This document shows positions 1 to 6,498 of a DNA stretch of 64,000 nt, piece after piece (position 1 is the first letter of the stretch; every line of letters starts with the position of its first letter). The translations under genes and the position numbers were made by a program. The stretch lies in the NCBI RefSeq assembly GCF_017834145.1, contig NZ_JAFIDA010000001.1:62001-126000 (forward strand), in the 5' to 3' direction. Below the pieces are notes generated by a model. The model had not been told where the DNA came from. It saw nothing but the letters and a program-made list of their open reading frames with translations, and ran no database searches. The DNA comes from Leucobacter exalbidus. Lineage in GTDB: Bacteria; Actinomycetota; Actinomycetes; Actinomycetales; Microbacteriaceae.

Positions 1-110
1 CGGAGGTAGCGATTGCCGTCGACGCGTGCCAATTTCAGTCTATGTAGATTCTGTCTAATATGCCGATCTAAATTATTTGCGGCTGTTGACTGCCCCGATA
101 GGCTGGCGAC

Positions 111-512
111 ATGCGCATCAATACACTTTTGGCCACTGCTGCCGCAGGAATGCTCGTGCTCGTCGCTTCCGGCTGTGCTGGGTCTGGCGATTCAGCTGAG
201 GCTTCTGGAGTCAAATCTTTAGTCTCACAGGTCAGTAGCAAGACCGAGGACATTGCCTTCGACGCAGAATCGGCACAGCTTCTCGGTGAATACGACGGCG
301 TAACGTTCGCGACCGCATCAAATTCAGCTCGACCGACAGACGTTTGTCTCCTTTTGATCGCTGAGAACGGTGATGACCTTGGCTCTGCGTGTGCAGACAA
401 AGCACCCATGATGGTCAACTTCAAGGGCACGGATTATGCATACGGCGAGAAGCCGTCTGCAGAGTTCGGAGACGGATGGGCAGAAGAGTCGCCTGGTTTC
501 TGGGTGCGATAG
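111..512 (+). CDS. Small secreted lipoprotein of unknown function
   Basis: The 133-residue product opens with a short basic stretch, a hydrophobic segment (about residues 5-20) and a lipobox-like VASGC ending at Cys22. It should therefore be a lipid-anchored protein on the outer face of the membrane. The mature part is Ser/Ala/Asp-rich with two further cysteines near the middle (CLLL and SACADK), possibly a disulfide. No catalytic motif or known family is recognised. The ATG at 111 lacks a strong Shine-Dalgarno sequence but is the only start that keeps the whole signal peptide. The gene stands alone and is followed by a strong terminator hairpin. Confidence 0.75.
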   Translation: MRINTLLATAAAGMLVLVASGCAGSGDSAEASGVKSLVSQVSSKTEDIAFDAESAQLLGEYDGVTFATASNSARPTDVCLLLIAENGDDLGSACADKAPMMVNFKGTDYAYGEKPSAEFGDGWAEESPGFWVR

Positions 513-529
513 TGCGCACGATTGGCCAG

Positions 530-563
530 CCCTTTACGGCTGTTTGAGGTGTCCCGTAAAGGG
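530..563. repeat. 10-bp perfect inverted repeat downstream of lipoprotein
   Basis: Arms 530-539 (CCCTTTACGG) and 554-563 (CCGTAAAGGG) with a 14-nt loop lie just 3' of the lipoprotein gene. There is no T-run, and a second, better terminator follows directly. It may help fold the 3' end of the transcript. Confidence 0.5.
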
Positions 564-564
564 G

Positions 565-615
565 AACGCTGACCGGGAAGACTCAAGCGGCACGGTCAGC
601 GTTTGTTGTTTCGTT
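565..615 (+). terminator. Rho-independent terminator after the lipoprotein gene
   Basis: An 11-bp perfect stem (565-575 AACGCTGACCG pairing with 593-603) is followed by a T-rich tract (TGTTGTTTCGTT). It is oriented to end transcription from the lipoprotein gene. Confidence 0.75.
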
Positions 616-639
616 GAGAACGCTAAAAGCAAGATGGGG

Positions 640-938
640 TCAGGCGCGGTCGTAGGTAAGAACTCGCATACCTGAGTCGAGTAGCGTCTCGTTATTGGGT
701 TCAAGCATCTGAGATTGGAAAGGCCCGTTAAAGAGCGGGATACCAGTTCCGATGATGGACCGGTGCTGTTTGAGTATGAGGCGATCAATTTTTGGTAACG
801 AGGAATGGGCTAGCTTGCCGCCTCCCGCTAGCCACAGGTCTTTGCCTTCCTCGGCCTTGAGCGTTCGCACGCGGTTCAGCGCGTTACTGCGCACGATCTT
901 GACTATCTGTATTGCGTAACGGTCAAGAGATATTGTTG
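640..938 (-). pseudogene. 3' remnant of a DHFR/RibD C-terminal-domain reductase
   Basis: The minus strand encodes about 100 residues matching the C-terminal half of the YyaP/RibD_C dihydrofolate-reductase-like family. The typical block DLWLAGGGKLA is followed by IDRLILK and GTGIPLF. The N-terminal half is missing. The frame runs into the IS256-type element at 947. Beyond that element only about 34 bp remain before the tRNA-fMet terminator, too little for the missing half. The gene was therefore truncated before or independently of the IS insertion, probably by the rearrangement that placed the tRNA cassette here. No function is expected. Confidence 0.75.
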
Positions 939-946
939 GCAAAGGT
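939..946. repeat. Target site duplication, left copy
   Basis: GCAAAGGT directly precedes the left inverted repeat of the IS256-type element and recurs exactly at 2249-2256. Eight bp is the size expected for the IS256 family. Confidence 0.9.
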
Positions 947-2248
947 GGCCTATAGGACAAAACGTGTGTACGAGATCTTGATCTAGCCCCAGGATGACGC
1001 GGTAAACCCAGGGAAGCTATGCCCGGGCACCCTTAACTGTGCCCAAAAGCGAGAACACCACCACCTGCCTGATATGCAACACCAAGCTCGTCAGGAATGG
1101 CACGACCCCCGCGGGAACCGTGCGTTGGAGATGCCCCAAATGCGGTGCTTCATCGGTTCGGAAACGCCCCGATGTGACACGCAAAGCGCAACTGGATCAG
1201 TTCCTCACCTGGATCACGGGGAAGGCCTCGCAGGCTGATCTCGGAGGTGCCAGCGCAGCTCGACAGTTCCGCCGCACGACGGCCTGGTGCTGGGCGCTCC
1301 GCCCCGTCATTCCAGTCACTGGCGCGGTGTACGACGTCCTCCAGATCGATGGGTTCAATCTGCGGACAGGCTGGTGTGTGCTGGTCGCCACTCACCGCGG
1401 AACCGTAGTCGCGTTCCAATGGTGTTCTCGTGAGTCAGCGGCTGCTTGGGGCGCGCTCATGCAACGGCTGCCGGCGCCCCTGGTCGTGGTGTGTGATGGC
1501 GGATCGGGCATGCATGCTGCGCTCAATACTCATTGGCCTACGGCCCAGGTTCAACGCTGTCTCGTGCATCTCCAACGCAACGTCCGGAAACACGTCACGA
1601 CCCGCTCAAAAACGCCTGCCGGTCAGGGGTTGTGGGGCCTTGCTCTGAAACTCACCCGCGTAAAAACTGTCACTGGGGGCGAGGAATGGGCGCAGCTTTT
1701 CCTGGCCTGGGAGAACTCGTTCCTGCACCTCACCAAGGAACGCACGTATCGCAAACACGCGGCCGAGGTGCCGTCGTGGGCGAGGCCGAACCAAACCTGG
1801 TGGTACACGCATCAACGCCTCAGGTCGGGCTACCAAGTGCTACAACGCGCTATCCAGGGCGGCCATCTATTTACGTTCCTCAGCCCGCAACTCGCGCATC
1901 TCAACGTGCCCTCCACGACGAACGAGATCGAGGGAGGCACGAACTCCCAGATGAGGCTTCTGCTCCGCCTCCATCGGGGCATGCCAGAAGAACATCAACG
2001 ACGAGCGATCGAGTGGTGGTTGTATCTGCATTCAGAGTTCCCGAACCCAGCAGTGATCCTCAAAGAACACCAACCCGAGAAACGGCAACACACGAACACT
2101 GCACAACCAGAGTCGAAAGATCCAGCAGCGCCAGTATCGCTCTATGACACCGGCCTCGATGCCAACGAAGGGCTATGGACACGCAGCGGATGGGCGGGCA
2201 GGCCCTGAGACACGCTCAACAAAACCCACACGTTTTGTCCTATAGGCC
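947..2248 (+). mobile_element. Complete IS256-family (IS1249-like) insertion sequence
   Basis: This 1302-bp element has perfect 22-bp terminal inverted repeats (947-968 and 2227-2248, beginning GGCCTATAGGACAAAA). It is bracketed by an identical 8-bp target duplication and carries one transposase gene. Intact ends, intact target duplication and an intact frame indicate a recent insertion. It landed in the remnant of a DHFR/RibD_C-type gene. Assignment to the IS1249 group is from the transposase character, not from a database comparison. Confidence 0.9.
1039..2208 (+). CDS. IS256-family (IS1249-like) transposase
   Basis: This 389-residue transposase carries an N-terminal zinc-finger-like pair (CLICN at about residue 10 and CPKCG at about residue 32) followed by a DDE-type catalytic region. 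Candidate acidic residues are in YDVLQIDGFN, in VVVCDGGSGM, and in the Glu of the downstream STTNEIEGGTN block. The C-x2-H pattern (CLVHLQRNVRKH) after the second Asp is typical of IS256/mutator-type transposases. It fills most of the IS. The GTG at 1039 is taken as start, giving a full-length product for the group. No disruption is seen, so the enzyme should be functional. Confidence 0.88.
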   Translation: MPKSENTTTCLICNTKLVRNGTTPAGTVRWRCPKCGASSVRKRPDVTRKAQLDQFLTWITGKASQADLGGASAARQFRRTTAWCWALRPVIPVTGAVYDVLQIDGFNLRTGWCVLVATHRGTVVAFQWCSRESAAAWGALMQRLPAPLVVVCDGGSGMHAALNTHWPTAQVQRCLVHLQRNVRKHVTTRSKTPAGQGLWGLALKLTRVKTVTGGEEWAQLFLAWENSFLHLTKERTYRKHAAEVPSWARPNQTWWYTHQRLRSGYQVLQRAIQGGHLFTFLSPQLAHLNVPSTTNEIEGGTNSQMRLLLRLHRGMPEEHQRRAIEWWLYLHSEFPNPAVILKEHQPEKRQHTNTAQPESKDPAAPVSLYDTGLDANEGLWTRSGWAGRP

Positions 2249-2256
2249 GCAAAGGT
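2249..2256. repeat. Target site duplication, right copy
   Basis: GCAAAGGT directly follows the right inverted repeat and matches 939-946 exactly. Confidence 0.9.
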
Positions 2257-2289
2257 GCTGGTTGACCCGCAGCAGGGGGCACAAAAGCG

Positions 2290-2329
2290 AAAGGCCCCTG
2301 ATCTGGTTTTCACCTGATCAGGGGCCTTT
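2290..2329 (-). terminator. Terminator of tRNA-fMet copy 1
   Basis: A 14-bp perfect stem (AAAGGCCCCTGATC with its complement) and a 12-nt loop lie just 3' of the tRNA on the minus strand, followed by TCGCTTTTGT. This is a classical intrinsic terminator. Confidence 0.85.
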
Positions 2330-2336
2330 CTCACAG

Positions 2337-2410
2337 TTGCGGGAGCAGGATTTGAACCTACGACCTCCGGGTTATGAGCCCGGCGAGCTACCGAACTGCT
2401 CCATCCCGCG
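2337..2410 (-). tRNA. tRNA-fMet (initiator, anticodon CAT), copy 1
   Basis: The minus strand folds into a 74-nt tRNA with anticodon CAT. Initiator hallmarks are visible: a 5' C that cannot pair with A72, and three consecutive G:C pairs at the base of the anticodon stem (GGG...CCC). The TTCAAAT T-loop is present. CCA is not encoded (ACT follows). It is identical to the copy at 6239-6312. Confidence 0.95.
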
Positions 2411-2448
2411 TTACAAGGATTAGCCTACCTGCGGCATGCAGGTCTCAT

Positions 2449-2841
2449 CTAAATGGACCCGGGGGCGGGCGTGTTGTCGAGGGTTTCGTCGAACTGATCG
2501 CGGGCGCGATTGATCTCTGACATATTGGTTGCGGCCCAGCTCAGCAGCTCATCGATGGGCGCTCGCATCGATTTACCGAGTGGGGTGATCTCATATCGGA
2601 TGGCCACGGGGCGTGAACTCAGTACGTGCCGATCGACGACGCCATTGCGTTCCAGTCGGCGCAGGGTGTTGGTGAGTGACTTCTGACTGACGTCGGTAAT
2701 CGCGCGACGCAACTCATTGAAACGCTTGGGGGAGTCGCAGAGTTCACTCAATACAGCCAGCGACCATTTGTCGAGAACCTGGTCGAGGAGCTCACGATGT
2801 GACGGCGAGATGCTCAGGTGGGCTGGGCTGGTTTCTGGCAC
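2449..2841 (-). CDS. HxlR-family transcriptional regulator
   Basis: The 130-residue product is a single winged helix-turn-helix of the HxlR type: LDKWSLAVLSEL, then FNELRRAI, then the recognition region SQKSLTNTLRRLERNGVV (about residues 52-69) and the wing VAIRYEITPLGKSM. It starts at a GTG (2841). HxlR proteins usually control a divergently transcribed oxidoreductase or detoxification gene. Here the divergent partner appears to be the RidA gene at 5580, now separated by an IS21-type element. The control region between the two was probably split by that insertion, which is inference. Confidence 0.88.
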   Translation of the reverse strand: MPETSPAHLSISPSHRELLDQVLDKWSLAVLSELCDSPKRFNELRRAITDVSQKSLTNTLRRLERNGVVDRHVLSSRPVAIRYEITPLGKSMRAPIDELLSWAATNMSEINRARDQFDETLDNTPAPGSI

Positions 2842-2901
2842 GATACCTAGTTTCGTTGAAGTGTCTTTCCTTCACCAAGTATAAATTGGCGAGTAGCGGT
2901 A

Positions 2902-2954
2902 TCCGAAAGCAGTAGTCCACCTATCGGAAAGCACGATTCCGGGCATCGGGAAGC
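2902..2954 (+). repeat. IS21 left terminal inverted repeat
   Basis: It aligns with the reverse complement of 5465-5517 at 42 of 53 positions. Three spaced motifs (CCGAAAGC, ATCGGAAAGC, ATCGGGAAGC) are shared. Confidence 0.8.
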
Positions 2955-3019
2955 GTCTCATATTCGTGTGTTCTCCTGAGCCTTAGCGGCAATGACGCTG
3001 CTGTCATCTCAATGGAGAA

Positions 3020-4656
3020 ATGAGGGCCCCGGTCATGACCGACTACCGAAAGATTATGAGCCTGTTGCTAAAAGGCCACAGCTACCGAGATATTGAGGCC
3101 CACGTACGTGCCTCGCAGAAAACGATCGCGGTAGCGAAGAAAACACTCAACGAACAAGGCATCACGCCCGCCCGCTTGGCCCAGCTGAGTGACGCCGAGA
3201 TTACCGCGCTATTCCCTGACGGACGTGCCCGGGTCTCTGCCGAGTACCTGGCTCCCGACTACGGAAAAGTCGCGGCATCAATGAAGAAGAACCGTCATTA
3301 CACCCTGCTGCAGGGATGGCGCTCGTACACAACACTCACAACACAGTTACGCAAGTACGGTTACTCGCAATACTGCGCTTTGTTCGCCGAGCATGTCCGC
3401 AAATATGATCTGACTGCGGTCCTCACCCACCAGCCCGGGAAAACATTGTTCATCGATTGGGCAGGCGACACCATTCCCCTCGTCGACGCCGTCACCGGCT
3501 CGGTCACGAAAGCGTACCTGTTTGTCACGGTGCTCCCTTTCTCGGGGTATCTGTGGTGCGAGGCATTCATGGACATGACGATGCCCTCATGGCTGGCAGG
3601 CCATCTCGGCGCATTCAATTTCTATGGTGGGGTACCCCAAATCCTCATCCCAGATAATGCATTGACTGCTACCCATAGAAGAGTGCGCGGAGACGCAGCT
3701 CGCTTCGTGACTGATCGATACCAACAGCTCGCCGATCATTACAACACGTCGGTGCTGCCCACAAGAGTGAGGTCACCGAAAGAGAAAGCTGCCGTTGAAT
3801 CTGGTGTGAACGTCGTGAATCTTCGAGTGATCGGTTACCTCACCGAAGACGTGTGGACAAGCCTCACGGATTTGAACGCTGCGATCGCGATTCGGGTGCA
3901 TGAGATCAACCACGATATTCGGCGCGTTGATGGTTCGACACGATATGAACGATTTAGCACGGAGGAAGCCGGATTCCTCGGCCCGCTCCCATTGACGTAT
4001 TTGAAGAGGTGGAGTGGAGAGAAGCGAAAGTGCAGCGCAACTCTCACATCACCTGCGATTCGCAGTACTACTCCGTCCCGCATGAGCATGCCGGCAGGCT
4101 GCTCCGGGTCAGACTGACCAGCTCCAAGGTCACAGTGTTCGATGGCCAAACCATCGTGTGTGAGCATGCGCGACTCCAAGGGCGAAAAGGGCAGTATGTG
4201 ACGGAGGCTGCACATTTACCTGCCCAGTATCAAAACGTGGACGGGCTCTGGTCACGGGAATGGTTTCTACAACGGGCCCGCGCATTCGGCCCAGCAACGG
4301 TCGAAGTGATCGGGCAGGTCATTGACCGACGTGCTCTCGAGGCTCAGGGATTCCTTGACTGCCGAAACATTCTCGACAGCCTCGGAAAGAACAACAAGCT
4401 GCGTCTTGAAGCCGCCTGCCAGCAGATTCTGTCAACAGGTGGGCACCCGACATACACAACGATCAAACGAATCATGGCTGCAATCGATTCCGATGCAAAG
4501 AAGCCGGCCCGAGTACGGCCGGCCGCGTCGACCAGGAAACGTCCGGCATTTGAGGCTGCAGCGGGCGAAGCCGCCACCCCGGATGAGTCTCCTTCCGGAG
4601 CGTATATACGTGGCGCGGACTATTACCGTCAGCTGGGCGAGCGGAGGACGTTCTAA
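3020..4656 (+). pseudogene. istA: IS21 transposase IstA, single-base frameshift
   Basis: The first frame (3020 to about 4000) encodes the N-terminal HTH region (YRDIEAHVRAS) and the DDE catalytic core. Candidate acidic residues are in LFIDWAGDT, in ILIPDNALT, and in the EKAAVESG block. The second frame (about 4000-4656) encodes the C-terminal region starting FEEVEWREAKV and containing YYSVP. Together they make one protein of about 545 residues, the normal IstA length. Re-reading one T at 4000 joins TYLKR to TYFEEVEW exactly as family members read, so one T has been lost from a TATTTT-like run. No canonical slippery heptamer is present, so programmed frameshifting is unlikely. Pseudogene or sequence error are the options. 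Confidence 0.85.
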
Positions 4657-5423
4657 TGTTCACCGATGACGACTACGAAATGTTCCGTGATTTACGTGTC
4701 GCTCATATCGCGACCCGCTTCGAGGAACTCATCACGGATGAAGCGAACGACCATTTCACGCCGGAGCAACTGTTCTTGACTGCTGCGACTGACGCACTCG
4801 AACTGCGCCACGCGAACCGGGTCAGCGGGGCGATCAAGAAAGCCGCGTTCCCGCTCCCCGGAGCCTCGATCGCTGAACTCGACTACCAAGAGGGCCGCGG
4901 CATCACCAAAGTACGGATGCAACGCTACGCCGGCCAGGACTGGAAGGCCGAGACGTTGAATTTGCTCATCACTTCACCCTCGGGCGGCGGGAAAACGTAT
5001 CTCGTCTGCGCGCTCGGAGTAGCGGCCTGCCAGAACGGTCACTCCGTCGCCTACGTGCGTATGGACGACCTTGCCCGCAAACTCGTGATCGCCCGGCATG
5101 ACAGCATTAAACATCAGGCCATGCTGAACGAGTATTCCAGGGTGGATCTCCTCATCATCGATGACTTCCTCACTGTGGGTATCGACCCTGATGCTGCAGC
5201 CGACTTATTTACGATCCTCGCGAATCGTGAACATCGTGCCCCGACGATGATTGCGTCGCAGTCGGGCCCGGACTATTGGGTGGACGTGCTGCCCGACAAA
5301 GTAGCTGCAGACTCGATCGTGAACCGTCTGGTGAACCACTCGAAGAAGATCAACCTCGGCGAGATCGATATGCGCCGACACCGCGATGAGCTTGCCCGGC
5401 AGGCCCCGGGCTACTGGGAGTAA
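4656..5423 (+). CDS. istB: IS21 helper ATPase IstB
   Basis: The 255-residue product is the AAA+ ATPase that assists IstA in target selection. It has a Walker A motif SPSGGGKTYL (about residues 108-117) and a Walker B motif DLLIIDDFL (about residues 166-174). Its ATG overlaps the last base of the istA stop codon, the usual translationally coupled arrangement. The gene is intact. Some IstB proteins act in trans with related elements, but with a broken istA in cis its usefulness here is uncertain. Confidence 0.92.
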   Translation: MFTDDDYEMFRDLRVAHIATRFEELITDEANDHFTPEQLFLTAATDALELRHANRVSGAIKKAAFPLPGASIAELDYQEGRGITKVRMQRYAGQDWKAETLNLLITSPSGGGKTYLVCALGVAACQNGHSVAYVRMDDLARKLVIARHDSIKHQAMLNEYSRVDLLIIDDFLTVGIDPDAAADLFTILANREHRAPTMIASQSGPDYWVDVLPDKVAADSIVNRLVNHSKKINLGEIDMRRHRDELARQAPGYWE

Positions 5424-5464
5424 CCGCGCCATGCTGGGTATCGGGAAGCAGCTACAAGAGGGCT

Positions 5465-5517
5465 GCTTCCCGATACCCAGAATCTTGCTTTCCGATACAT
5501 GGACTAGCGCTTCCCGA
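5465..5517 (-). repeat. IS21 right terminal inverted repeat
   Basis: The reverse complement matches 2902-2954 with 11 mismatches. A short extra palindrome (GGGTATCGGGAAGCAGC with its complement, about 5437-5478) overlaps its inner end. Confidence 0.8.
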
Positions 5518-5579
5518 AAGGACTATGCGCCATAAATTTGATACCTGCATTTTGCGGGAACTCAACGAAGGAGAAAACC

Positions 5580-5984
5580 ATGCTAGTGCAGTACCTCGAC
5601 CCAGACGGAATGATCGAAAATACGCCGTACCATCACGTCGCCGTCGGCACGGGAACTCGTTTTGTTCATGTGGCAGGTCAGGTCGCCCACATGCCTGCGG
5701 GGGAGCCGGTTCCAACTGACCTGGCTTCCCAGGTGAGTCAGGCACTGCGAAACGTTCACCGTGGATTGGTTGCAGCGGGGGCGCAATTTAGCGATGTGGT
5801 GCGCCTCACCGTGTACGTCACCGAGTGGGAGACTTCCCAAATGGGGGAGTTTATGGCCGGCGTTGAAGCAGTGGCCCCGGAGATTGGGCTGCAGTTGCCG
5901 ATGCCGCCGGCATCACTGATTGCGGTTGTGCAGCTTTTTGAGCCCGGCGTGCTCGTCGAGATTGAAGCCACCGCACTGCTGTAG
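5580..5984 (+). CDS. RidA-family enamine/imine deaminase
   Basis: The 134-residue product belongs to the YjgF/YER057c/UK114 (RidA) family. These small trimeric proteins hydrolyse reactive enamine/imine intermediates or related substrates. Family features are VHVAGQVA, the NVHRGLVAAGAQFSDVVRLTVYVT block and the C-terminal PPASLIAVVQLFEPGVLVEIEA. The canonical Arg105 environment of RidA is not matched (SLIAV instead of R-x-x-V), so this is probably a Rid subfamily other than RidA proper. The ATG at 5580 has GGAGAA just upstream and is preferred over the upstream TTG at 5538. It was probably divergent to the HxlR gene before IS21 insertion. Confidence 0.85.
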   Translation: MLVQYLDPDGMIENTPYHHVAVGTGTRFVHVAGQVAHMPAGEPVPTDLASQVSQALRNVHRGLVAAGAQFSDVVRLTVYVTEWETSQMGEFMAGVEAVAPEIGLQLPMPPASLIAVVQLFEPGVLVEIEATALL

Positions 5985-6185
5985 GTGCCAAGTCACTTCG
6001 AGCTCTGGGTGTGTGAGTGCGCTGGTGAATCAATGATTCGTTCACATGAGCGGTCAACGCCCTGGTTCAAAAGGCACAGTCGCGAATAGGCGGGGGCTCT
6101 GTGGCTGCCGAGCGGGAGGTGCCTGGTGCCGAGTTTGGCGCGCGTGGGGAAGGGGGCGGCGCATGAAAAGTCACCGTGCTGAGGC
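5985..6185. other. Intergenic spacer without recognisable feature
   Basis: Between the RidA stop and the second tRNA cassette no coding frame, hairpin or promoter could be supported. It may contain decayed sequence. Confidence 0.4.
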
Positions 6186-6191
6186 AAAGCG

Positions 6192-6231
6192 AAAGGCCCC
6201 TGATCTGATTTTCACCTGATCAGGGGCCTTT
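6192..6231 (-). terminator. Terminator of tRNA-fMet copy 2
   Basis: Same 14-bp stem as in copy 1, with one loop base changed, followed on the minus strand by TCGCTTTGCC. Confidence 0.85.
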
Positions 6232-6238
6232 CTCACAG

Positions 6239-6312
6239 TTGCGGGAGCAGGATTTGAACCTACGACCTCCGGGTTATGAGCCCGGCGAGCTACCGAACTG
6301 CTCCATCCCGCG
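6239..6312 (-). tRNA. tRNA-fMet (initiator, anticodon CAT), copy 2
   Basis: Identical 74-nt sequence to 2337-2410, with the unpaired C1:A72 and the three G:C pairs of the initiator anticodon stem. CCA is not encoded. Confidence 0.95.
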
Positions 6313-6498
6313 TTACAAAAGATAACTCTATCACGGCATGTGTGACGTCGCGAATCGAGCGACCCTAAGTGGCGTGTTGCGGCCCTGTGGAAAGGAACCC
6401 CGGGGCGACTTTGAGCCGCGCAAGATCAATGGGAGCTGCCTATAGGCGGCGTAGGCGGCCCCACTTGGGAACCGTTTGATGAATTCAAGGAGGAACTC

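Larger units (their letters stand above)
2284..2416 (-). repeat. 133-bp direct repeat (tRNA-fMet cassette), copy 1
   Basis: Positions 2284-2416 and 6186-6318 are identical except for one base in the terminator loop (G at 2306, A at 6208). Each copy holds an entire initiator tRNA gene with its terminator and about 6 bp of 5' flank. Outside these limits the flanks diverge at once. The 3902-bp spacing encloses the HxlR/IS21/RidA segment. Confidence 0.95.
2902..5517 (+). mobile_element. IS21-family insertion sequence
   Basis: The istA-istB gene pair is bounded by about 53-bp imperfect inverted repeats (2902-2954 and 5465-5517, 11 mismatches). Each end contains several spaced copies of a motif like TATCGGAAAGC, as expected for multiple IstA binding sites in IS21 elements. 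No convincing target duplication was found, so the outermost bases may be off by a few. The istA frame is broken, so the element may not move on its own. Confidence 0.85.
6186..6318 (-). repeat. 133-bp direct repeat (tRNA-fMet cassette), copy 2
   Basis: Same unit as 2284-2416 with a single G/A difference at 6208. It is in direct orientation, so recombination between the copies would delete or duplicate the 3.9-kb segment between them. Confidence 0.95.

Noticed and set aside
2290-2329. Integrase attachment site at tRNA-fMet
   Set aside because: No integrase gene lies between the two tRNA copies and the repeat covers the whole gene, unlike a typical att core of 20-60 bp at the tRNA 3' end.
3995-4005. 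Programmed -1 frameshift in istA
   Set aside because: No X XXY YYZ heptamer or downstream pseudoknot is visible; one-base loss in a T-run explains it more simply.
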